A stretch of 64,000 nucleotides of DNA, from NCBI GenBank assembly GCA_028583605.1, contig CM053327.1:38628626-38692625 (forward strand), read 5' to 3'. Below the pieces are notes generated by a model, which saw only the letters and a program-made list of their open reading frames with translations, did not search any database and was not told the origin of the DNA. Position numbers and translations under genes: made by a program. Source of the stretch: Dastarcus helophoroides (lineage: Eukaryota > Arthropoda > Insecta > Coleoptera > Bothrideridae). Shown here piece by piece: positions 22,821 to 32,485 of this stretch (its first letter is position 1; each line of letters begins with the position of its first letter).

Positions 22821-24134
22821 ATTATTTCCTGTCTGTGTAAAATAGTTGAGGTGCTTCTAAACCACAAATAACGTCGTATTTTACTACTTGTTAGTAGAAT
22901 AGTAAGGCTGGTTCTGCGCCAAAAATTACTAAATTTTAAATTAAAACCTGTCCAGCTATTTTACTGTTTTGTAAAATAGTTGAGGTGCTTCTAAACCACA
23001 AATTATGTCGTACTCTACTATTTGTTAGTAGAATAGTAAAGCTGGTTTTGCGCCAAAACTAAATTGTAAATTAAAACCTGTCCAGCTATTCTACTGATTT
23101 GTAAAATAATTGAGTTGCTTCTAGACCACAAATTATGTCGTACTTTTTTACTTATTAGTAGAATAGTAAGGCTGGTTCTGCACCAAAAATTATTAAATTC
23201 TAAACTAGAACCCGTTTAGCTATTTTATTGATTTGTAAAATAATTAAGTTGCTTCTAGACCACAAATTATGTCGTACTTTTTTACTTATTAGTAGAATAG
23301 TAAGGCTGGTTCTGCACCCAAAATTATTAAATTCTAAAGTAGAACTCGTCCAGCTATTTTACTGATTTGTAGAATAGTTTGGCTGCTTCTAAATTACAAA
23401 TTACGTTGTACTTTACTACTTGTTAGTAGAATAGTAAGGCTGATTCTGCGCCAAAAATTTCCAAATTTTAAATTAAAACCTGTCCAGCTATTTTTCCGTT
23501 TTGTAAAATGGTTAAGTTGCTTCTAAACTACAAATTACGTCGTACTTTACTTCTTGTTTCTAGAATAGTAAGGCTGGTTTTGCACCAAAAATTACTAAAT
23601 TCTAAACTAGAACCTGTCCAGCTATTCTACTGATTTGTAGAATGGTTTGGCTGCTTTTAAACTACAAATTACGTCGTACTTTACTTCTTGTTTCTAGAAT
23701 AGTAAGGCTGGTTTTGCACCAAAAATTATTAAATTCTAAACTAGAACCCGTCCAGCTATTTTACTGATTTGTAGACTAGTTGGGTTGCTTCTAAACCACA
23801 AATTACTTAATACTTTATTACTTATTAGTAAAATAGTAAGGCTGATTCCGCGTTAAAAATTACTGAATTTTAAATTGGAACCTGTCCAGCTATTCTACTG
23901 TTTTGTAAAATAATTAAGTTGCTTTTAAACCACAAGTTACGTTGTACTTTACTACATGTTAGTAGAATAGTAAGGCTAGTTTAAGCGCCAAAAAATACTA
24001 AATTTTAAACTAAAACCCGTCTAGCTATTTTTTTGATTTGTAGAATAGTTGGGTTGCTTCTAAACTACAAATTACTTGGTACTTTATTACTTGTAAATAG
24101 AATGGTAAGACTGATTTATCGCCAAAAATTACTA

Positions 24135-25409
24135 CTAGATGTTGCAATTAGTTTTAAAAGTTTTTTTGTAATTTGAGGCTTTATTCAGCGAAAATGGTTA
24201 CAAATCGATTATTTAAAATATTGTCCATTGCTAGCCACTACTTTTTTCCATCTTTCTGTTAATTTTTAAATACCAGCTCGAAAGAACAGTTCGTCTTTTG
24301 ATGCGATCCATGTATCGATCCATTTTTTCGTTTCCTTCTAAGAGGTTAAGTGCTGGTCAGCCAAGCCATGTGCCATCGATCGGAACAAGTAGAAATTGGA
24401 CGGGGCAATATTTGGTAAATACGGCGAGTGCGGTAGAACATCCCATTTCAACGTTTCCAAGTACTTTTTGACGGGTTTTGCGACATGAGGACGAGCATTG
24501 TCATGTTGCAAAATGACTTTGTCGTGCCGCTGCTTGCATTGCGGCCATTTCTCCTTCATTGCCCGGCTCAAACGCATCAATTGTGTTCGGTAGAGGTCCC
24601 CGGTGATGGTTTCGTTTGGTTTAAGCAGCTCATGATAAATGACGCTCAGCTGATCCTACCAAATACATGGCATTAGCTTGGATCCATGGATATTCGGTCT
24701 TGGAGTTGATGACGATGTGTGGTTGGGGTATTTATACATTTTTTTACGTTTAGAGTTATCGTAATGGATCCACTTTTCATCGCCCGTGACGATGCGACGC
24801 AAAAAACCTCTTCTTTTTTGTCGCGCGAGCAGCTGTTTGCACGTCATAAGCCGCCTCTTCACGTCTTTTGGCTTCAGCTTGTATGACACCTAATTTCCTT
24901 GCTTCTGAATCATACCCATGGCTTTGAGACGTTTGCCGACTGTTGACAAGTCAACTTCCAATGATACGGACAATTCTTGGAGCGTTTGACCCGGATCTTC
25001 GTCGAGTAACGCCTGCAATTCTTCGTCTTCAAACTTTTTCGGCTGACCGGGACGTTTCTTGTCATCGGTGTCAAAATCACCACTTTTGAAGCGTCGAAAC
25101 CAGTACTCACATGTCGAAATCGATGGAGTATAACCCCCGTAAGCTTCCTCGAGCAACAAACGACTTGCAGCAGAAGTTTTCTTCAAATGAAAGCAGAACA
25201 ATAAGGCATCCCGCAAATTGCGTTTATTTGGCACGAAAGTCGACATATTGAATGGTCTTAAAATGTATATAGTTTACTTTTGTGCAGATGAGACATACTG
25301 ACAATCCAAGCTATAATATAGTGCTTTAGCGCGAATATACTTTTGGAGTGCCCACGTGCAACATATGTTTACAACGCCATCTCTTAGAAAACCTAATTCC
25401 AACTCCTGA
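24135..25409 (-). mobile_element. mariner-family transposon, copy 1
   Basis: A 1275-bp element between TA dinucleotides (24133-24134 and 25410-25411), the target of Tc1/mariner transposons. The left end begins CTAGATGTTGCAATTAG. The right end matches it in reverse (...CTAATTCCAACTCCTGA) but has lost about eight bases compared with copy 2. The transposase lies on the minus strand and is non-functional. Confidence 0.93.
24209..25246 (-). pseudogene. mariner transposase, copy 1, three nonsense codons
   Basis: A single reading frame of 345 codons plus stop, the usual mariner length, with no frameshift. The N-terminal half contains the two helix-turn-helix DNA-binding regions (including YWFRRFKSGDFD). 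The catalytic half has TGDEKW with the first Asp, QHDNARPHVA with the second, and APSN where the family has APSD, exactly 34 residues after the second Asp. The third catalytic residue is therefore Asn (codon 24395-24397), which should abolish activity. In-frame stops lie at 24890-24892 (TAG where Trp is expected), 24656-24658 (TAG for Trp) and 24338-24340 (TAG). The C-terminal KKWIDTWIASKDELFF and ending QYFK are still readable. The sequence looks closest to the cecropia/mellifera-type mariners; the subfamily is a judgement from memory. Confidence 0.92.
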
Positions 25410-26212
25410 TAAATTTTAAATTAAAACCTGTCCAGCTATTTTCCTGTTTTGTAAAATAATCGGGCAGCTTCTAAATTACAAATTTTGTCGTACTTTACTA
25501 TTGGTTGGTAGAATAGTAAAGCTGGTTTTGCGCCAAAACTAAATTGTAAATTAAAACCTGTCCAGCTATTATACTGATTTGTAAAATAATTGAGTCGCTT
25601 CTAGACCACAAATTATGTCATACTTTTTTACTTATTAGTAGAATAGTAAGGCTGGTTCTGCACCCAAAATTATTAAATTCTAAAGTAGAACTCGTCCAGC
25701 TATTTTACTGATTTGTAGAATAGTTTGGTTGCTTCTAAATTACAAATTACGTCATACTTTACTACTTGTTTGTAGAATAGTAAGGCTGATTTTGCGCCAA
25801 AAATTACTAAATTCTTAACTAGAGCCCGTCTAGCTATTTTACTGATTTGTAGACTAGTTGGGTTGCTTCTAAACCACAAATTACTTAATACTTTATTACT
25901 TATTAGTAAAATAGTAAGGCTGATTCCGCGTTAAAAATTACTGAATTTTAAATTGGAACCTGTCCAGCTATTCTACTGTTTTGTAAAATAATTAAGTTGC
26001 TTTTAAACCACAAGTTACGTTGTACTTTACTACATGTTAGTAGAATAGTAAGGCTAGTTTAAGCGCCAAAAAATACTAAATTTTAAACTAAAACCCGTCT
26101 AGCTATTTTTTTGATTTGTAGAATAGTTGGGTTGCTTCTAAACTACAAATTACTTGGTACTTTATTACTTGTAAATAGAATGGTAAGACTGATTTATCGC
26201 CAAAAATTACTA

Positions 26213-27495
26213 CTAGATGTTGCAATTAGTTTTAAAAGTTTTTTTGTAATTTGAGGCTTTATTCAGCGAAAATGGTTACAAATCGATTATTTAAAATATT
26301 GTCCATTGCTAGCCACTACTTTTTTCCATCTTTCTGTTAATTTTTAAATACCAGCTCGAAAGAACAGTTCGTCTTTTGATGCGATCCATGTATCGATCCA
26401 TTTTTTCGTTTCCTTCTAAGAGGTTAAGTGCTGGTCAGCCAAGCCATGTGCCATCGATCGGAACAAGTAGAAATTGGACGGGGCAATATTTGGTAAATAC
26501 GGCGAGTGCGGTAGAACATTCCATTTTAACGTTTCCAAGTACTTTTTGACGGGTTTTGCGACATGAGGACGAGCATTGTCATGTTGCAAAATGATTTTGT
26601 CGTACCGCTGCTTGCATTGCGGCCATTTTTCCTTCATTGCCTGGCTCAAACGCATCAATTGTGTTCGGTAGAGGTCCTCGGTGATGGTTTAGTTTGGTTT
26701 AACCAGCTTATAATAAATGACGCTTAGCTGATTCCACCAAATACATAGCATTAGCTTGGATCCATGGATATTCGGTCTTGGAGTTGATGACGATGTGTGG
26801 TTGGGGTATTTATACATTTTTTTACGTTTAGAGTTATCGTAATGGATCCACTTTTCATCGCCCGTGACGATGCGACGCAAAAAACCTCTTCTTTTTTGTC
26901 GCGCGAGCAGCTGTTTGCACGTCATAAGCCGCCTCTTCACGTCTTTTGGCTTCAGCTTGTATGACACCTAATTTCCTTGCTTCTGAATCATACCCATGGC
27001 TTTGAGACGTTTGCCGACTGTTGACAAGTCAACTTCCAATGATACGGACAATTCTTGGAGCGTTTGACCCGGATCTTCGTCGAGTAACGCCTGCAATTCT
27101 TCGTCTTCAAACTTTTTCGGCTGACCGGGACGTTTCTTGTCATCGGTGTCAAAATCACCACTTTTGAAGCGTCGAAACCAGTACTCACATGTCGAAATCG
27201 ATGGAGTATAACCCCCGTAAGCTTCCTCGAGCAACAAACGACTTGCAGCAGAAGTTTTCTTCAAATGAAAGCAGAACAATAAGGCATCCCGCAAATTGCG
27301 TTTATTTGGCACGAAAGTCGACATATTGAATGGTCTTAAAATGTATATAGTTTACTTTTGTGCAGATGAGACATACTGACAATCCAAGCTATAATATAGT
27401 GCTTTAGCGCGAATATACTTTTGGAGTGCCCACGTGCAACATATGTTTACAACGCCATCTCTTAGAAAACCTTTAAAACTAATTCCAACTCCTGA
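26213..27495 (-). mobile_element. mariner-family transposon, copy 2
   Basis: A 1283-bp element between TA (26211-26212 and 27496-27497). Both ends are present here: CTAGATGTTGCAATTAG on the left and TCAGGAGTTGGAATTAG (complement of the right end). About 23 of 30 terminal bases match. Near-identical to copy 1. Confidence 0.94.
26287..27324 (-). pseudogene. mariner transposase, copy 2, three nonsense codons
   Basis: Same 345-codon frame as copy 1, offset by 2078 bp. It shares the TAG for Trp after residue 118 (26968-26970), the Asn in place of the third catalytic Asp, and the late TAG (26416-26418), so those lesions predate the duplication. It keeps the Trp-Trp codons that copy 1 lost (IWW, near 26733-26738). 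It has its own TAA at 26689-26691, where copy 1 reads Glu (PNETITGD). Private changes in each copy show that some time has passed since duplication. Confidence 0.92.
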
Positions 27496-27768
27496 TAAAT
27501 TGTAAATCAAAACCTGTCCAACTGTTTTACTGTTTTGTAAAATGGTTGAGTTGCTTCTAAACCACAAATTATGTCGTACTCTACTATTTGTTAGTAGAAT
27601 AGTAAAGCTGGTTTTGCGCCAAAACTAAATTGTAAATTAAAACCTGTCCAGCTATTCTACTGGTTCTGCGCCCAAAATTATTAAATTCTAAAGTAAAACT
27701 CGTCCAGCTATTAACCTGATTTGTAGAATAGTTTGGTTGCTTCTAAACCACAAATTACGTCATACTTT

Positions 27769-27949
27769 AAAAATTGAAACACATAACTTGTCCCCTGAAA
27801 CCAAGAAAGATTAAAAAACCCAACAAAGGTTGCTCTAACGCGTTTCGACAGCCAAGCTGTCATCTTCAGAGAGAAACTTTCCTAATTTCAGGGGGACAAG
27901 TCTGTGTTTAAATTTTTGAAGATAACCAAGGACTAGTCCGTTTCATCAA
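27769..27949 (-). mobile_element. Foldback-type insertion with 12-bp target duplication
   Basis: A 181-bp insert in the satellite flanked by ACGTCATACTTT on both sides (27757-27768 and 27950-27961). Its terminal parts are inverted relatives of each other: AACTTGTCCCCTGAAACCAA on the left and the complement of TTTCAGGGGGACAAGT on the right. On the minus strand it reads CTGAAGA-T-GACAGC-TTG-GCTGTC-GAAACGCG, a hairpin with a perfect 6-bp stem. The end GATAACCAAGGACTAGTCCG is shared with the 416-bp array and the copy at 54181. The long duplication suggests retroposition. Confidence 0.75.
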
Positions 27950-28560
27950 ACGTCATACTTTACTACCTGTTAGTAGAATAGTAAGGCTGGTTCCGCGCCA
28001 AAAATTACTAAATTCCAAAATAGAACCCGCCCAGCTATTTTACTGATTTGTAGAATGGTTGGGCTGCTTCTAAACTACAAATAACGTTGTACTCTACTAC
28101 TTGTTAGTAAAATAGTAAGGCTGGTTTTGCGCCTAAAATTACTAAATTTCAAACTGGAACCCGTTCAGCTATTTTACTGATTTGTAAGCTAGTTGGGTTC
28201 TAAACCACAAATAACTTGGTACTTTATTACTTATTAGTAGAATAGTAAGGCTGATTCTGCGCCAAAAATTACTAAATTTAAAATTAGAACCTGTACAGCT
28301 ATTTCACTGTTTTGTAACATGTTGGAGTTGCTTCTAAACCACAAATTACGTCGTACTTTACTACTTTTTAGTAGAATAGTAAGACTGTTTCCGCGCCAAA
28401 AATTACTAAATTCCAAACTAGAACCTGCCCAGCTATTTTACTGATTTGTAGAATGGTTGGGTTGCTTTTAAATTACAAATTACGTTGTACTTTACTATTT
28501 GTTAGTAGAATAGTAGGGCTGGTTCCACGCCAAAAAGTACTCTTCTACTTGTTTGTAGAA

Positions 28561-28820
28561 TTGCTTAATCGGTTTTTATTTGGAGATTACTCTGTATTCT
28601 ACTCGTATGTGACAGTGAGTACTTATACGAATTCTTTTGAATGCGGATTTGTATCACACTAGCTATAAACAACCCTTAAAAATATCGATTAAAGCAATCC
28701 TGGGCCGAAGATTAAATTTTTAAATGTCTTTCATGGTTTAACTATAAATATTTTGTTTAACTTGTTATTGTATAGATACTTTACGCACTATGAACTTTTA
28801 CCAATGCGACATGGTAATGG
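28561..28820. other. AT-rich DNA after the satellite
   Basis: The array fades out after about 28560. Nothing recognisable follows until the coding-like stretch at 28821. Confidence 0.4.
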
Positions 28821-29263
28821 TTAAAATATCAATTGCACTACTACCCCCATAAAAGGTTTCAAAGTATCTTTCATAAATTTGTCGTTTAAAAAAACCACTC
28901 GATCATGTGTGTCTTTATTGGGTAAGATAAGGATATTTGTTAAGTTTCTCAGAGCAAATTTTTCATCTAGTGTGAGCCAAATAGCGCATAAATTGTCCCA
29001 AACGCCCAACCTTGCCCCCCTGTAATTCTAAGATAAGCCAAATTGAAATTTATTAAGTTGCTTCGACGGTTCGAAATTGTTCCATACTTGTACATCATTC
29101 GAACGTGGCAGTTTCGAGAGCAGTCGATATGCGAGCAGAGATGGATCCAGTTAGGCGACTCCCGAGGGAAGCACATATTGTCATAACACGAGTCGTAACG
29201 TACACAGTTTGCTAATGCAAAGCAATCTTGCCCGAAGATTATGTACACAAAATACGTACACGT
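28821..29263 (-). pseudogene. Possible decayed coding segment, Cys-rich, unknown
   Basis: On the minus strand two adjoining frames look protein-like. The first (29248 to 28967, open further upstream to a TAG at about 29264-29266) contains a Cys-rich stretch, DCFALANCVRYDSCYDNMC followed by WIHLCSHIDCSRNC. The second, overlapping in another frame (29009-28821), reads LTLDEKFALRNLTNILILP. No signal peptide or known domain is recognised. The overlap suggests one ancestral frame broken by a frameshift. The TATGGGTAG just before the first frame could be a splice acceptor. A retroelement protein or a host exon are both possible. Confidence 0.3.
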
Positions 29264-29431
29264 TAACTACCCATAGGGGTATGCTTTCTTTATTTTAGGT
29301 TAATGTATTTGTTACGTCAACTTGTGTAAATAATACTTAATTAACTGGGAAAAACAAATACAGAAAAAAAAAGTGTCTTTTATTTTGACAAATGTTTAAG
29401 TTAAGAAAGCCGTCGGTCAAGCATTAATAAC

Positions 29432-29723
29432 AGTAGATGGGCAAAGCCGGTTCTACCTCGAAACTCATGCTTTTTCTTATCGAGGTCCAATGTGATAAAT
29501 TTTTAATTCCTCGAGTCAACTGAATAACAAAGTAAACATGCAATCAACCAACTGTTTAGTTGTTGTTTAGTTGGTTGTTAAGTTGCTTATTTGCTTGACT
29601 GTTTTGTTGTAGGGTTGACAATTTAGTTGCTCATTTACTTGACTCGAGACAACGAGACAAGTAAAATTTACCACGAGAGATCTCCATGGGATTTTAAGTC
29701 AGAACCCGCTCTGCCCATCTACT
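29432..29723. mobile_element. MITE, 292 bp, with terminal inverted repeats
   Basis: It begins AGTAGATGGGCAAAGCCGGT and ends with the complement of AGTAGATGGGCAGAGCGGGT, about 23 of 27 bases matching. A second inner inverted pair, CTCGAGTCAA and TTGACTCGAG, lies near 29513 and 29638. The interior holds repeated GTTTAGTTG words. Flanks read AATAAC and AATAAT, an imperfect 6-bp target duplication. No coding capacity. Confidence 0.75.
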
Positions 29724-30050
29724 AATAATTTTACTTTTAAACGTAACCCAACTGGCATTATTAATGTTTTTTAAGAAACTGTAACTGGTAAATCTGATTA
29801 ATATCCAAAAACAGATGTACGTAGAATCTTTGATCTTGTCTTGAGTCTTGAGTTTTTCATAAACAACAACAACGAAAAAATGTTAAATAAATTGAAAAAA
29901 AAACATAATATTTCCGGTCAATAAGGGTCAACCATGAAGAATAACAACAAACTATATTGTACACATTTTGGATTGGAAGTGGGTTGCCTTAAGATTTTTA
30001 GGCCCAGCATAAGTCCACTCTTTCTGGCCCCATTGTGTTATGCCTGTGAT
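29724..30050. other. AT-rich DNA, no feature seen
   Basis: Nothing recognised between the MITE and the LINE remnant. Confidence 0.4.
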
Positions 30051-30715
30051 TCAGGCGTCCTTGGTCGCTTACTCAGCTATCCAACCTTGTTGAGAAACTA
30101 AAAAACGTCCCTTGGATGCGCCTCTCTTAAACTGGCCAAGCTTGGCCAGAAGCCCTCCAGCATGGATTCTCTGGTTGATGCTAATGCCAAATAGTGATAC
30201 ATCACTTACTTGACACTCCCATCTTTTTCTAAACACCCCTTAAAGCTCAAATCGTTTATCATACTCATTCTGTGAAGTTTCTTGTATAATCGACAATGAC
30301 CTGACCAAATCCCTAGAAGGTTCTCGGGGTTATCTCTAGAAAATTTTAGGCAGCGTTTTGCCCTTTTCCTGAACGGTATTTCAATGAATGCGTGAGTCTG
30401 TGGACAAGTTGCTATTGACGCCCATTGGGCTTGGTGTTTACGATAAATTTCTTCGTTTCTTCGGTTCTTACGATTGACCTAGCCTAGAGGAAAGGGCTGG
30501 TTCTGGTCCAACGAATTATTCTTTCAAACCCCTTCTCGTTAGTTTGTCAGCAAGTTTGTTTTCCTTTTTTCCAGAATGTTCTTTGATCCATATTTGATCA
30601 ACTGTTCTCAACAATTCTTATTTGATAGATGTTCTAAAGCTAGTTCATACCAGCACTGAGTTCGTTGTCACATTTGTTAGTGCATTAAGGGCTGCTTGAG
30701 TGTCATTTTAGATAT
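30051..30715 (-). pseudogene. Non-LTR retrotransposon ORF2 remnant: RNase H and C-terminus
   Basis: Minus-strand remnant of the 3' part of a LINE polyprotein. RNase H landmarks are SQAALNAL (30700-30677), then WIKEHSG and ENKLADKLTRRG (about 30590-30530). They correspond to the DSQAAL, W-x-x-GHSG and GNE-x-ADELA-x-x-G signatures; the Gly-His of the second has become Glu-His. Downstream GHCRLYKKLHRM (about 30305-30265) matches the conserved GHC-x-L-x-x-HL-x-R-M region, followed by a Cys-containing segment and LASTRESMLEG. Stops occur within and between these motifs and the reading frame changes, so the copy is dead and 5'-truncated. Presence of RNase H suggests an I-group clade, not Jockey proper. 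Confidence 0.75.
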
Positions 30716-30939
30716 TATAAACAACCATACACATTTCAAGAGTTTCATCCGTCTGTCGACCTGCTTGGGCATCTCTCGGAAACAGCTCAACGAATTTCGA
30801 TGACATTTTTACTAAAATATAAGGTTTCTCCTTTGATTAGTTATTCTACTACGCCAAATATTTTTCTTAAACCAGAGACGGAAGTCAACACATGAAGTCG
30901 AGGATCACGCTAATCTAAAATAACCCATCAACATTCGAT

Positions 30940-31500
30940 GATTCTAAAAGATGCCATTGAATTAAGTGATGCTGAGATGCACGGAAAAAGTTCATCGCAA
31001 GGACGAAGCGCAAACACTTCCCCAACTGCCCCCACATGTTTGCTTGAGCATGTGGCGGGTGCAAGTCACGTTTTCGGCCTAAAAAGAAAGAAAACGCGAA
31101 CGGGAAAACTTTCGACGGGTCCGGGGCCCAGCCGCTAATAGAAACTTATGTCCTTTGCGGGCGAATACATCTCGACGCTTGTCAACTCCATTAAAAATAA
31201 TTCAATTTTTCCGAACAAACCGGAATTTTCGCGCAGTCAGCCCCAGCAGTAAATCACATATTGCGACCGACGCGCGACATAATTAAAAGTTATACGGCGG
31301 GGCGGTTGGGGCGAAGTGTGACGCGATTTTCAAAGGAGTTCGATCGTTTCTCGGCCATTAGGGGGCGGCGTAATGACGATCGTCTTCGGTTACGAGCGCA
31401 AAAATCTGTCGCCGCTCAATTAGTGGAGGGTTATATCCAAATTGAGGCAACCCTCGTCTTTTTCTTTTATAAGAGCAGATGTTAGCCGCTTTAGTGTGTT
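30940..31500. promoter_or_regulatory. GC-richer single-copy island, candidate regulatory DNA
   Basis: About 560 bp of GC-rich, non-repetitive sequence with CCCACATGT...GCATGTGGCGGG (an inverted pair of CACATG words near 31030-31058), GACGCGCGACATAATTAAAAG and GGGGGCGGCGTAATGACG. Short frames (30938-31138 and 31261-31485) have no known domain. Function is inferred from composition only. Confidence 0.25.
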
Positions 31501-31638
31501 ACTGAAGGTGACTTCTGTGTGATTGTAGTTTTAGCATGAATCCAGCTCGTTCCAGTACTACATATTGTTTTGCTTCAGGGTACCTCAGTCATGATTTAAA
31601 TATTTCTAATAGAAGATAGATAAAAACCAGTATTACAC

Positions 31639-31999
31639 TGTAACGCAATGTAAATAGTTAGAATAGAATTGTAGAATTTAGTAAATGAAAAAGTTTCTAG
31701 AAGGTTCTGTTAAGGGGAAAGCGGCCGCGATAACGAAACAAACGGCAGATAAGCGTTCCAGAAATTTCATCAAACGATAAGCCTTATCTCCCGAAAATTC
31801 TAGAAGCCGCGGGCCAAAACTATAAAAAGGCGGTCAGCTTTCCCTCGAGTCAGTCAGTTAGAGTCAGTGTAATTGGTGAGTTAGTAGAAGTCAATAATAA
31901 GTGAGTTAATTGTCAATTGTGGTGATCCAAGTTGAGTTCAGTAATAAAGTGGGTCTTATTCGATAAGTGTAATCAATTCGAACCGATAAGCCCGTAACA
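31639..31999 (+). mobile_element. Solo LTR of the same retrotransposon family (copy 2)
   Basis: A 361-bp relative of the LTR at 19097, starting TGTAACGCAATG and ending CCCGTAACA. TATAAAAAGG at 31821-31830 is a good TATA box, and AATAAA lies at 31943-31948. Flanks ACAC and ATAC do not form a perfect target duplication. No internal region is adjacent, so it is a solo LTR or a recombinant. Confidence 0.82.
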
Positions 32000-32369
32000 A
32001 TACGAATACGCGACTTCATTTTTATAAATGTCTATTACGCTAAAAAAATCAAATTTTAGTTAAGCCCCTTTTAAGGTTGCGTGTACCAGACAGCCATAAC
32101 ATGCAATTGAGAGAAACAAAAGTGCTACTTAAATGCAATGAAAAATGCCATTGTGTCACCGACTAGCTATGGATGAAAGGAGAGCAGGCTGGGAATAGTT
32201 AGCCCCAGTGGTAACCCATTTTACTAGTTTTCGTGGTAACAAAATACGTTTAAAGTGGGTTTCACTAAATTTACGACTAAAGTGCCTCTTATAACCCAAG
32301 GAAGTCGTGACCCTATAGCGATAACGAATTTCAGAGGAAAGGTAATGCAAAATCATGAACAGTATGAAC

Positions 32370-32485
32370 CGCTTTTTATAATTAATGGTTGCCGATGTTA
32401 TGTGACTAATACTCAGGAGATATTTTCCAAGGATCATAAGAACTATTTTGTGCCTTATGAATCTATGAGGAAAAACTGGTGGTTT
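32370..32485 (+). pseudogene. DUF4817-type transposase fragment
   Basis: The plus frame around 32377-32480 reads NGCRCYVTNTQEIFSKDH and then ESMRKN. This aligns with NGCKCYKVSETQEIFPED...ESMREK of the better preserved transposase at 37805. It is the linker just ahead of the first catalytic Asp. The surrounding 32242-32614 frame stays open, but similarity outside this stretch is weak. An antisense open frame of 168 codons over the same DNA is a shadow. Confidence 0.55.

Larger units (their letters stand above)
23760..27495. repeat. 2078-bp tandem duplication carrying mariner and satellite flank
   Basis: The block from about 23765 (ending with the first mariner at 25409) is repeated from about 25843. 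Matching positions differ by a constant 2078 bp across both the left satellite flank (for example AGACTAGTTGGGTTGC at 23773 and 25851) and the mariner start codons (25246 and 27324). The flanking satellite, including private base changes, is also duplicated, so the second mariner arose by duplication and not by a new insertion. Confidence 0.9.
20118..28560 (+). repeat. 134-bp satellite array, interrupted by six insertions
   Basis: Tandem monomers of about 134 bp. Typical landmarks are GTCCAGCTATTCTACTGATT, GCTTCTAAACCACAAATTA, and TAGTAGAATAGTAAGGCTGG followed by TTCTGCGCCAAAAATTACT. Satellite segments are 20118-20341, 20917-21726, about 22821-24134, 25410-26212, 27496-27768 and 27950-28560. 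Between them lie a miniature Harbinger-like element, an unclassified insert, two mariners and a foldback element. Within each monomer AGTAGAATAG-taag-GCTGG and CCAG-CTATTCTACT form a dyad. Monomers differ by single bases and small indels, and some blocks are duplicated as larger units. Confidence 0.93.
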
